Source: Volvox africanus
Lineage: Eukaryota > Chlorophyta > Chlorophyceae > Chlamydomonadales > Volvocaceae
Assembly (NCBI GenBank): GCA_030268105.1
Contig: BSDZ01000017.1
Span: 2,708,001-2,772,000 of the forward strand
Direction: 5' to 3'
DNA length: 64,000 bases
The notes below the pieces were generated by a model. The model worked only from the letters and a program-made list of their open reading frames with translations, searched no databases and was not told the DNA's origin. This document shows, in pieces, positions 42,701 through 54,481 of this stretch. A program made the position numbers and the translations under genes. The first letter of the stretch is position 1. Each line of letters opens with the position of its first letter.

Positions 42701-45606
42701 GATTATGACTTGTATAGCTTGTTGTTGGCCAAAATCGAGCTCCTGATATTCCGGTCATCAACAACCCATTAATGAGCCAGAACTAACGCTATCTCCACTC
42801 GGTGACGCGGTGGCGAGGGTCGAGGGCGGCCCGGGGCCAGCATGGAGGACGGGTGGGGTGAGGCGGCAGCAGCCAGTGGAGAAGGGTGGGAGGAGGGTGT
42901 TGAGAGCCCCAGCTGCAGCGCACCTATACGGTACAACGTCCCCCGAATATATCTTATAACAGACACCTGTGCACGCGACACACATGCACGCGACGGGTAC
43001 TGGGGTGTGCGTGGAGTCGGTCTCCATGACACTAAACGAAGCGGAGCACCTCGGGTGGTAATTGGGCCGACAACCACGCCATCCAAACCTTTCAAACCTT
43101 CCCTACCTATAAAGGTCTTCCTTAGGCACCTCGGGTTTCTTCGTTCCGTGCACCTTAATATTGCACTTCCCTCCCTTCCCTGCTCCCCAGACATTTGAAT
43201 TTGGCGGACTGCCGTGGCATTGATGCTGACTCACTGGTGACTGTGCTGCCCCGTATGTCCGCGCTGAGGACGCTCAAGCTGGACTTCATCCCGGAGGTGG
43301 GAGGGACAGAGGCTGCTTTGCGGTTGATGGTGGCCAGTCACTGTTCAGATGGTGGCGAAGTGGCGACCTTTCCCTTTACCGCTGCTTTATTGCCCGGCAG
43401 GTGGATGACGCAGTGCTGGCGGCGATGGGGTCACTGTCGGAGTTGCGGGAGCTCAGCATCCGCTGCTGCCAGGTATGGCTCCTTGTCGTCTGTCTTGAAG
43501 GAGGGGCTCATGCCATGCGCCGCATGGAGGGGCAGAGACAGCAAGGCCCGACGGCCCCGGACGGGACGCAGCTGTCACGTGCAGGTAATGATAACACCGG
43601 CCAAGATGCAACTAACATGGTCCTCATGTTATGTTTGGCCAGAGTTATCATTACTTGGGGGGCCTCAAGGCCTTGCTCTGGCGCGGGGGCGCATGGGTGC
43701 AGGCTGCCAACTTAACAGTGCAGATAGCGCAGTCAAGATTCCAGCTCAGGTGATAAGTTGGTTGCAGTGCAACGAGTCTCCAAGGTCAGTCATGAGATTG
43801 TATTCCATGTCATCGGAGTGTGGCTTCCAACCCGGGTAGTTGGCCCGCTTTGGGTTTAGGGTCTTTTTGTCACCCTGCTTCATGACATATTCGAAGGTTG
43901 ATGGTGTCACCCTGCAATTGCACCCACCCCTTACCCCGGTATAGTGCAGCTTGTCGCTCTGCTCTGCTCTTTTACCATGACTTTCGCCTCTCCCCTTCCA
44001 ATCTGAGGAGGTGGCTCCTGTTAGTGCGCGGTGACCCCCTCTGCCCAGCGCCCACGAACCCGGTTACTCGTCACCAGAAACGTTGAAATCCGCAACACAC
44101 GTCCGGCGCCTACCCTGCAGACCATTACTGACGCAGGTCTCACAGCACTCGCGGCGACCAGGGGGCCGGTGCTAGAGATGCTTCGATTAGATGAGTGCGG
44201 CGGCAACGTGACGGACCGTGGCGTGGAGGCCCTGGCGTCACAATGCAGGGCGTTACGGGTGCGTCTGTGCGCGGACCAGGCCGTGTGGGAGGATCCGGGC
44301 GGGGAGGAACGGTTCTTTGTCAGCAACAAGCCAGTCCAGCGGCCAGTTGCGTCGGTATCCATAAAGTTGAGCGGCCGTTGAGTGGCATTCCATGTTGCAA
44401 TCTCAGTGGCTGGTATGTGTATGGCGGCTTGAAGGCATACAAAGCCACGACAATTAGCAGAGTTCATGTGCGTAGGGTGAGGGGTAGGTTGGGGAATATG
44501 CGAAAGCACCATGGCGGCCGCAGATGGTCATCCTTGGTCATCCTGGCGTTGTCGGCTTGTTGGCGCACGGGTGTCTCATAGAGGGACCCGGCAACACGTG
44601 AAACAGAACCTGTCTGCGTACGGAACCCCGCGGCGAATGTGTCTCTTAGGTCTAAGTGTCTCACTTCTGAGTCGATCTCTTTAGTCTTTACCGAGTCGAA
44701 CTAGCCTGGCTAGACACCTACAAAAGTTTGGTGCCGGTATTACAAGCGCCGAATTGGCATTTCCCAGGAGCCATGACCCTTCCATGCCACCAGCTGACCC
44801 CTCTCGTGCGCCCCTCCGAAGGTATTTTCCGCGCGTCGCTGCACTCGGCTGGGGGATAAAGCGCTGGCTGAACTGCTCCGTGCGGGTACCGTTCAGCACT
44901 TATCGCTTAGTGGCGTCACGGGGGTGGGGCCGGCGGTGGCAGGCGCGCTCGCTTCATGCTGCCAACACACCCTCGAGCACCTCGACGTGTCTTTCTGCAG
45001 GTGTGTATATTTGCGTGATTGTTGGCGAGCCGGCGCTTCCGTATTGGAACATGCACTTTGCGGAAATTCTCGCAGAGCTGGGCGCGGATGAAGTTCACGT
45101 TGCCGGGGCCTTCCCGTGCAAGCGGGTTGGGAGACAAGACGAAGTTATCACCGTATTTAGGTATTTAGGTATTACGAACGTAACGTGTTGCCTCTTCTAT
45201 TCGGGGTCGTATCCGCGCTCGTGGCGTGGTGTTCTTTGATTCAAAGTTCATCAGCTAGCCGCCCCGCAACTGAGTGGAGCTTCGCTTTGCTTTCCACTGG
45301 TGATGCGCCGACGCCTGAAGAAAAAATCATGTCCTTTGAAGAAAAATTATGTTTGCTTTGGCCCCTGGCGGCATGCCGGTGTATTCCTGAGCCACGTCTC
45401 TGATCGTATCCATGTCAAATCCTATCGGAATCTGCAGAAAGCTACCCGACCGCTGCTTGGGCCCGGTGCTTGATCGCTGCTACCGCCTACGTCGGCTTGT
45501 TATCTTTGGTTGTAGCCAGCTGTCGCCCAGGTCTCTGTACGGACATTTCAACATCGGGCTGGTTATTGACGGAGTGCACACCAAAATAGGGCTGTGGACC
45601 GGCTAG
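39800..45606 (+). CDS. Rad7/rhp7-like leucine-rich-repeat protein
   Basis: Exon model: 39800-~39994, [unresolved], 40358-40469, 40759-40919, 41098-41145, 41304-41413, 41884-42028, 42447-42550, 43191-43296, 43401-43472, 44121-44258, [one exon unresolved], 44822-45000, 45438-45606. Phases agree at every resolved join. The protein starts MAKKRSRDN with a basic N-terminus (SIARRRAAHFANF) and continues GPWSSAMELV. It then matches plant Rad7-like proteins: CLDVLTTYVDCVESL, SHRKMSPE, GSPAEMQLPDC, followed by about nine LRRs of the AMN1/F-box type (LRLDECGGNVTDRGVEAL, HLDVSFCRKLPDRCL, LVIFGCSQLSPRSL). In yeast, Rad7 acts with Rad16 in global-genome nucleotide-excision repair and as part of a ubiquitin ligase. 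The role here is inferred by homology. An exon supplying 25-30 residues is expected between 44258 and 44822. Confidence 0.8.
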
Positions 45607-45844
45607 GAGCGTTAGCCGCGAAGGGCAGGGGGAGGACCAGTGGCAGCAGCGGATGACTGGCGCTGGCACCGGGTAAAGGATCAAGTGAATTATTAAGCAT
45701 TTAAAGAGGAAGAGAGAAGTGGGCGGAAGATGCGTGGTGGATGTGGCGGCGTCCATTACCCTCGCAGGTCGACGTGGGAGCAGCAGTGGAGTGTAGTGGA
45801 GTAGGTAAATTTTAGTTTGGGCTTTGCAGTCAAGCAGTGGGGTC

Positions 45845-45959
45845 CTACCTATATCCTGCACCCAAGTCTTCGGGTGAGGTATGTGGTCGTTGGGTCGCAT
45901 GTCAAACGACCCAACGACCACATACCTCACCCGAAGACTTGGGTGCAGGATATAGGTAG
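45845..45959. repeat. Perfect 53-bp inverted repeat with 9-nt loop
   Basis: 45845-45897 (starting CTACCTATATCCTGC) and 45907-45959 are exact reverse complements around CATGTCAAA. A transcript would form an unbroken 53-bp hairpin. It lies about 240 bases downstream of the Rad7-like stop codon. Confidence 0.95.
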
Positions 45960-47720
45960 TACGTATCGCGTCGTTCAGGGACATGCGTATTGTCGAAGAG
46001 CTCACGGACGATTGTGAAGGGTTTTGCTTTGCTTCATGCAAGACCATCACGACATTGCAAACAGACCTTGTCATGCTACAGCCACACAAACAGGAGCTTC
46101 CGGTGTTCGACGGTGATAGGAGATTTGGAGCACATGGAGTGCATGGTTCGTAGCAATGTGTGCGTTGTGTACATTGCTTGAGCTCTTATACCTGATTTCG
46201 CCTGATGTTTGCATGCCATGGCAGCGCGGAGGGTATACTGCTTGCGGCACACACTCACGGCCGTCGCTTTTTGGAAAGCCGTGAATTTATTAAAGAATGA
46301 TGCAGATGCGGAGCTGGTTGCCTGTTGTCGGTGAAAGGGAATAGCCTTGCCTCAACCTCAACCTTCGTGGTGTTTCCACAGGGCTCTGCAGGTTAGTTGG
46401 CGAGTGTATCCTTGAACCATGCCGACGTTTCCCAGAATGTGCGCAATCTCTTGTGAGTCAGCGAGAGGACTGCAAAGGACGATAGAGCTTGCTTGGGAGC
46501 CCTTGGTCAAGCTGAGTACATTACATTATAAATAGACTTCCATGCGGTACGGGCGCGCCATTATCACGTATTGAAGGATTTGCCGCTTTGTCCTGTTCCA
46601 GTGGTTAGCTAGTAGCGTGCCATTATCAATACACTATTGCTCCTATGTACATTATGACTGGCCCTACATCCCAGGGTGCACATGTGTTTGTGTACGTGTG
46701 CCGTATAATGTATGCCTACTATATTCTCCTCCCTCTATGACTACATACGATGTATATATAGCTAGAGTTCTGACTTTTGTCAGTTCAGCGCCTTCAGAGG
46801 CGCTAGCCCGTTTTTGCGCTGTCGCGAGTAGCTGACATGGTTAAAGTAAAAATGTAACATATTAAATGCTGAGAACTGGGTGCCTTTGCCGAGCGTCGAG
46901 GGAGGTTGCCGAAGTTCCGATGCGTTGAGGTTGTCGGACTTGGGTTTTGCGTCGTCGGTATATATAAAACCAACATATTTTTTAAAATGAAGCGACCATT
47001 ATATACAGCAAATAAAAGTTGTATCATGCTTTTAGTTCTTGATTATCGATTGAGGCTATTAGGTTAAACCTTAGTCCAAATTTTTTTCTTGTGCGAGTAA
47101 CAAAAGCTCTGAAAGTGACGGCAGAATGCTGAATTGAAGAGCTGTCATTGGTTGCCTAGACAAGCCGTAAGGCTGCCGTACATAATCCTGCTTAGGCTAC
47201 AGTCGCAGGCTCCTGCCGCATCTAAGCTCGAATAACTGATTGCTGGTTCAGAGGAAAGCATGGAGGAATCTGCTGCAGCTGCCGGCAGGCGAGTGACGTT
47301 CGTTATATGGAGAAACAAACGACATGTGACAAACAGCCACTGGGGTTGCACGACAGCGTTGCAACGGACATTTATGTTTTCCCTGAAGAGCAAAATCCAG
47401 GCCTGCATAATCTGCTTCAGGACTTGTCAGGGGTGCACAACAACCTCCCTCTAAACACACTCAATAAGAGAAGCTCAGGCGCACGCATTCTCCAACCTGT
47501 TCACCACGTACGCGTAAATCTCATGCATTCCGTAACGCCCAAAAGCTGTGCATGCCTCCTGCTGTCGAATCTACACCGACGTACGCAACGCTCCGAAGTC
47601 TGTCAAGTGCACGCATCTTTCTTGCATTGCATCCTGCTGATCACCTGCTATCCCAAGTTCGTACATAATACAATAATGATGAGCAAGGTGGTTCTTAGAA
47701 CATAATAACCTGCTCCCTTT
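45960..47720. other. Intergenic 1.8 kb between convergent genes
   Basis: This is between the ends of the Rad7-like gene (+) and the HMG-box gene (-), so it should hold both 3' UTRs. A TGTAA (algal poly(A) signal) occurs on the plus strand near 46853. No further gene was recognised. Confidence 0.5.
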
Positions 47721-50700
47721 CTAGGCCTGCCCCTCCTCAACAGCTTCGTCGGCAACTTCGACGCCTTCATACTGAGCCAGCTTGGCCTCGGCCTCTGATA
47801 AGCGCGCAACCAGGTCATACACCCGTTGGCGCTCCAACATGAGGACGCGCTGGACGGCCATGGACAGCCTGCTTTCGGACACGCGGTGGGGCGCAGAATG
47901 TACAGAGGGAAGGATAGGACGGACAAGGGCTACAGACAGAAGGCGTGGAAAACACCAAGGATATGAACTGAACATCATGTTCTGAGGAAGCCGTGTGGAG
48001 CACCACGCACCCCTACCATAATGCATGTATCCATGTATCCATGTATCCATGCGCCTCCTGCTGTGCCCCCACGATGTCCTATAATGCTGTGATGCTGTGT
48101 GCTAGGTGATTCAAGAGCTGTGTTTGTCGGCATAAACTACCCCGGCCCCGACGTTGCTGATCCCAAACATACACACCTGAGCGCGGGAACACGAATCATG
48201 GTGTCTTTGTCGCGGCGCCCGATGCTGGCCGAATGGAGCGCCATGCGGTCCTCGCGGAGCTTCCCCAGGTAGTAGCAGAGCTCCAAGGGGGAGTTTTCGC
48301 CCAAGTCGTCTGAGAGGTGGCGGGTGGTGTATGTGCGGCCTTGGGAGCTCAGCGGAAAACAGATGCAGCGGGTGTGGCTGTTCCCGGGACGACAAATCCA
48401 TGTGCCACAATAAGTATTTGTGTGTCTGCGGGTGAATTATGTCTTTTTCCCCGGGGAAAGAAAAGGAAAGCCGGAAACAAAACCCTTACCAAGGTCAAGG
48501 TCGCCTCCATCCGAGCGGTCTTGCACGCTGGCCCAAAAGGACCGCTCGAACGCCTCGAACTCGTCCACCTAAGAAGTGGAACGCCAAAGGAGGGGCAAAC
48601 CAAACAGCTTACCAGTTTGTTGAGAAGGGGTACCCACTCGGCCACTTGCCGGAGAAGATCGGAGCACCGCACAAGAGCACCGATATAAGTAAGCCGAACA
48701 GCACGAAACAGATGATGTACGATGCCCCAGCTTCAGCTCAAGGTCTCCTGGACGCTGGTAAGCGGCCATGATGCACTCCGAAGTAACAGCGCCTCAATCC
48801 CACTCACCATCTCAATGCTGACTGGCAAGACCGATGGCACATCCTCGCCGTCTCCCTGCTCACCCGTGCCGTCCGCGGCCATATTTAGGCGCTGACGCTT
48901 GACGGCACGACCGTTCACGATGCCGTACTCATCCAAGCCCAGACCAGCGCGCTTGACGAGATACTGCATAGGAAGGGTCGCATGCAGGTTTTGTTCGGCG
49001 CAGCTCAAAACCGTTTTCAGTGCACTTGAGCGGTCACATCCGGAGCGTCGCAATCAGCCCGTTCCGGAGCGCTCCCGCTCAGGTAGGCCCACAACCCCAC
49101 ATACCCTGCCATCCGACGTCTTGGCCAGGATAGCCTCCGCGGGGTGCGCCTCCCAGTCCACGTCCTCCCGATCACTCTCGTCGCTGCTGTCCTCCTGTGG
49201 CGCAGCCTCACCGGCCTCGGCCTCGGCCTCGGCTTTGCGGGCTTTGCTGGACTGTCGGCCCTTCCGGCCACCACCACCAGAGCTACGTTTTCGAGATGAG
49301 GAACCGGAGCGCTTGATGCTCTGACGCGCACCCCCATCACCTGCAGCGTCGGCCAGATCACCTTCGCAGTCACCGTCAATCTCCATGCCGTCAGCTGCCG
49401 CTACGGCCAATTCCATGAGCCCGTCCTCGCTGTGGCAGTCCTCCGCCTGGCCTGCCGCGGCAACCTTCCTTGATCCCTTGCCAGCCACCCTGGCTGCTGT
49501 TGCCACCTGAGACCCCTTGTTGGCGCCTGCCGCTGCCTTGGCCGAACACGTTTTACCGGCGGCCTTTGCACCCGGTTCGTCCTTTGCTTTGCTCTTGCGC
49601 GGCTTGGGCTGTGCGCCGCTTTCCGCATTCAGCGCCTGCGTGGGCATTCACGTAGTGGCGCTAGAGGAAACGTGAGAAGAAAGCACGATGTACCAGGTGC
49701 AAAGGTTAATGCAGGCCTGCGCCACTCTGTAACTGTAGCTGTTGCAAATTCGGGACCAGCTAATATCTTGCCATCTTATCTCCTAATCTAGCAACTAAGA
49801 AGTTCCGTCATTGGCGACGTCATGAAGCCATGCTGCACAGCAAGTCACGTACGTGATGCGATTTACTGCTGCACACCATCGTGCACCGCATGCGCAAGCG
49901 TCTCACCTTTGCGCGCTTGTTGTACTCCTCCTGTTCATCCTTGCCCAGGCCCCGCCACTCAGCCCCCAAGAGCTTGCCCACGTCGGCGAAGGAGGCTTCC
50001 GGATTGCCGGCCACAATGTCGGGGCGCCGTTCCTCCAGAAACAACTGCGTACGACAACAATCCAGAGGTGGCGCGTAGACCCTAACCTTTGCAGGACCGT
50101 GGCCCAGTCTGCGCCAACCCCACGTGGACTTCATGCCTATGTTGCCAAGGAGAGGCCTTTTCTGGCAATTACGAAACAAAGGATAGCGTCCACATCCATG
50201 TCCTCGCAGCCATACAGGGCTTAGGATGTTGCACTCAAGGCATGCTTACCATGTAGCCGTTAGTATAGTACTTAGGCCCTGCCTGTGCAGAGTCCCCCTT
50301 CGGGGCTTTGGGCGCCTTAGGATGCCGAGTGGTGAGCTTGGCTGCCGCCGGCTCGCCATCATCATCGTTCGCCCCCTGCTCCTTGGCACGCTCCTGCTTT
50401 GCATTTCAAGGGAAAAAGAGACGCAGGTGCACGGGGTTGGACGACTATCACAGTGGAGCTGCGGATCGCAACCAGATTACCTGCAATGCCAGAGAGGAAG
50501 TCACGCAGTCTTCTACCAGCAAGGGCAAGCCACTGATAACAAACACGAACGCAGTCGTCCACCCGATCCGTACCTTAGATTAGATTTCAGTACCCCGCCG
50601 TACTGTGCAAGATACACATATGCAACGTTGACATTTATGAAAATCGGTTCTGTGCACATTAGGACATCATCATCGAGTTTATCCAAGACGAGACGTCCTA

Positions 50701-53519
50701 AGCCGATATGAACGCACCTCGTACTCGGCCTTCTCCGCGGGGCCTAAAGCTGCCCAATCCTTCAGTGTCTGCTCGGCCGCCTCCGCCGCCTCCGTCCCGG
50801 CATCTGCGACGAAAGATTCACACGGTAATTCGGCTTACAAGGACAAACACCAAGTCTCAATGACGGTATCCCGACAGCACCGCACTCGGAACCGGTGAAC
50901 CGCCCCGACCAACATACGGTGGGCGAACACAGCCCTCTTTCTGGAGACCCTCTCCCTTTACCTCAACCTCATCGGCACGAGGTGCACGGGACTAAGGCAC
51001 GACATGTGGCAACATCGCATGCCATGCTGCTTTTGCGTTCCTAGACGCTGCTGTCCAATTCCGATAACTTAATTCCACGGAAATTGAAGGTCCCCAACGC
51101 ACCTATCAGCTGCTGCTTGTGCTCAGCCTTGAACATGTCAAAGGCAGCTGAGCTCTTTGACCCCACCATTACGACGCGTTTCTTTGCGGCGGCTCCAGAA
51201 GCCGCAGGCCCCGGTGCGCCTTTCTTGCCGCCATCACCTGCCGTGTTAGCGGACTGGCCAGCTGCATCAGCACATGTAGGCCCGGAGGAGCGCCAGTGGT
51301 CACAAGTAGCTCGCAGGAGAAAGAAGTCCGGAACAGAGGTAAGGAACAACTGTGCGTGTGATGTCGCCGTAGCACATGAATGGGGTTAAATCTGCACCCA
51401 AGACAACAAGCCGACACTAAACCCTAAGTGTAAATAAGTGGATAGATTGCGCTCACGGCGACTACATGGGCAACGTTATGACATGGAAACCTTACATCAT
51501 GTCCTGTGTGAGACAGCGCGACTGCCTCACCCTTCTTTGCACGTTTCGCCGGAGGCGCTGTCGCGTCGATCTTGGCCCCATCGGGGACGACGGCAGCGGC
51601 ACCCTCGTCCTCCTCCTGGTCGGCGGGGACTAGGCGTGCCTGGATGACCTTCGATGTTGCAGCCTTGGTTTTCACGGCTGCGGCAGTGGGCAGCTTCGCT
51701 GTCGCTGTTGCTACTGTAGTGGGTTTTGCAGTCGTTGGAGGCTTGGCCACGGCTGCGGGGGTGGCTGAGCTGGCTGCCGCAGCCTTGACGGCGCCGGCTG
51801 CGGCAGGCTTCGATGTCGCCGTTACTATGGTGGGCTTTGCCTTGGCAGCAGCTGGTTTGCCTATTGTGACTGACTTGACAGCTCCATTGCCGGTAGCGGC
51901 TTTGGCCACGGGTGCTGCCTTAACGGCGAGGCCTCCGGATGCGGGTTTAGCGCCAACAGCGGCCTTGACAGCGGGGCCAGCTGCCGTTGCCGTCCTCACA
52001 GCCGTGGCACCAATTGCAGGTGCCACGGCGACGGCCTTGCGTACAGGTGGGAGTAGTCCCTTGCGGGCGACCAGCGGCGCAGCTGCGAGTACTGGGGCCT
52101 TCGGAACTGCGATGTCTGGTTTCGGCGCCGCCTTCTTGATGGAGGGCGCTGGCACCGGGGAGGCTGCCGCCTCTGTCACAATGGCGTCTGCCTCGGCCGG
52201 ATTTTCCGTGCCGTCTGTAGCTTCAGCACTGCGGCCCTCGGTCTCGGCGCCGGCTTGCCGCATATCCTGCAAGGTGAGAAATAATTGCCCGCAGGCATTT
52301 AAGAAGACATGAAGGTCGTCGCGAGGTCTCACCATGAATGAAACCATCATACTAATCTGCGTACAGTTGATGACATTATCTCTAACTTAGCTCTACACCT
52401 TAGCTCGTGACATACGCGGAAACCCTTTCAAGTACATTGCCTTGACACTGTTTTGTGGTCATTGCAGCAAGCGAAGGCCGCGGGCTGCGACACAACGGAT
52501 CCTGCAGAACCGTAACGGACCTCTTGGCTTCCTGCGGGCTCCTGTGCTGCGACATCAACCTCGGCGAGAAGGTCACCGCCGTCGTCTACGTTCGCATCTG
52601 GTACGCCATCTTCCTGCGACGGAAGGATAGCGTCTGGCGCAATATCGCCATCTACAGTGGCTGCGGCGTCTTGGGCATTGGGCTCGACCTCCTGTGGTGC
52701 GACACCGTCTTCCTCCTTGTCAAGCGCATCACCGAATGCATCATCAATCTGCGCTTCAATGTCACCCTCATCCACAGCAACATGGAAGGCAATGAAATGA
52801 TGTCATGTGGGTCCCTTATCATAATGGCATATTGGGGTAGCGGCATATTGGCAAACGGCTATTGCTGTAAGGCCTACAAAAGCTGGATCTGAGTATAGAC
52901 GCTGACCCAAATCGCGCCATCACGCGCTGGCCCAGATGGGGGTTGGAGAGCTGCTGAACCACGAAATATTGAGACGGCATGCAGCGCCTGACCGAGTAAA
53001 GTAAAAAATTCCAGTTTCTTCTTTGTTAGTAAAGCCCGGCCTGGATCGGGCATTACTCGTTTCCAACGCGTAGTTGCAACCACAACTAGAATCCCGCATA
53101 AATAGTTTCAGGCCGCAAATATGTTGAAAGGTGGCGCAAAAACCCTTCCGAGGTTTTGGAGGCTAGGAAGCCGTGGCCTCACCTCCTCCGCTACCAGGCC
53201 TTCAATCTCGCCCAGCACATCAACCAGATCGGCATCTATGGTGGCATCCATAGCCTGATCGTCCTCGTTAGGAATGGACCTGTAAGGGAAAATATCGATT
53301 ACAACTGTCTACGTTCCGCGCCGTCCGGTTCAGTTCCCATCAAGTCGCGCACCTGGCTTGGCCTTCAAGCTCTTGTCTGAATTCCTGCCGAGCACACCCA
53401 CGAGTCAATTCACCGGCTTCAAAACCAATTTCCTGCCCAATTCGTACCCGGTTTGCGGAAGCGTGATCAACCTTAACACCGCCGGTAGGCTTGAGCTTCC
53501 TGGGAACCTGACTGGTCAT
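47721..53519 (-). CDS. Two-HMG-box chromatin protein, 928 aa, 14 exons
   Basis: Exons (5' to 3'): 53519-53448, 53384-53353, 53279-53183, 52766-52521, 52266-51531, 51261-51103, 50803-50718, 50393-50250, 50044-49907, 49635-49105, 48963-48808, 48568-48490, 48339-48177, 47868-47721. All are GT-AG, all phases agree, and there is no internal stop. Residues ~25-150 are acidic. ~150-420 is an Ala/Lys/Pro-rich, H1-like tail with repeated TAAAVK/AAPVAK units. HMG box 1 is at ~423-490 (SSAAFDMFKAEHKQQL, DWAALGPAEKAEYE) and HMG box 2 at ~515-570 (TNGYMLFLEERRPDI, LLGAEWRGLGKDEQEEY). A basic/acidic linker follows, then an unrecognised C-terminal region (~748-928) with ELCYYLGKLRED and a coiled coil (VQRVLMLERQRVYDLVARL). 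HMG boxes bend DNA, so a nuclear architectural role is likely. The exact family is unknown to me. The acceptor of exon 4 is the weakest point. Confidence 0.8.
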
Positions 53520-54481
53520 AAGCGTCCGCGGAGCTGAAGAAAGCGCAGAAACAGCTTGCCAGTCCCCGATAGTCAGCTAAATAAGATTATTGATCACTAG
53601 CAAATGCTCACAATTGTGTTATGTGCTAAGGAATCGCAGTGCTTATCGCCAAAGAGTCACCTGCCATTTGTTTTTATGGCTATGGCTATGGCTATGGCTA
53701 GACGGAATTTATGTTATTCATACGCCATGCATGAAATTTGCACGGCACCGGCTAAACTGGATTGCCGATATGTCTTAAACTTGCTTCCAATTCGATAGTT
53801 CTTGACCAGCCGCTGTTGGCCAGGCGCTTTAGTTAGCTTATATAGCAAGGTCTATTTACCTCCTAGGGTTTCTCCGAACCATGGGTCAGCAACATCAAAT
53901 GATAACAAAGACCCAATTCCACAACATAATAGATTAAAGTTTGGCTTTATCAAAACCAGAATGTAGTGTCAAATTCGTTTGCAGGACGTCTAGAGTAAAT
54001 GGTGCAATGTCGCTCAAACATATGCTGCGGTTAGCTTCCACCCTAGAAACAAAGGTTTGCATCAGTATTTACGGTTTGCCATTTGTACAATTTAGAAGTT
54101 CAGGACAGCCCAGCCCTAAGACCGAATGTCCTAAGCACCTAACAGTGATCACGAAATAAATTTTCTGGATTAAAAACCATTTTGTGGCCAAATAGATAAA
54201 CGACACGCATCGCATCTTGAAAGCGCAAGTCAAGCGTGACCTAAAGCACATCCCCCACGACCAGACTTAGCGCTTTCGGTCTTTAATGCCACGATTATCC
54301 TTACATAGCCAGTATAATAATAACGGTGACAACGTAAGCAAGCAAAGCAGGTAAGCTGTCCTGTCGACGAGGATCTTTGCCGTACGTCTAGCTTTGCGAT
54401 AACGTTCAGGTCACAGCCTAATTATCATTGGACTTACTCCGGTTGTCGCGTTGGGTCTTTTGTAAGTTTACATTCGCAGAA
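53520..54481. promoter_or_regulatory. Divergent intergenic region (~960 bp) between HMG-box gene and thylakoid-protein gene
   Basis: Both flanking genes start here and point away from each other, so it should contain both promoters. A short hexamer repeat (TATGGC four times, about 53675-53700) is present. No clear TATA box could be assigned and no gene was recognised. Confidence 0.5.

Noticed and set aside
51572..52312. 246-codon plus-strand ORF rich in Ala/Val/Thr
   Set aside because: It is the antisense shadow of the Ala/Lys-rich exon 5 of the HMG-box gene, which is supported by phase-consistent splicing.
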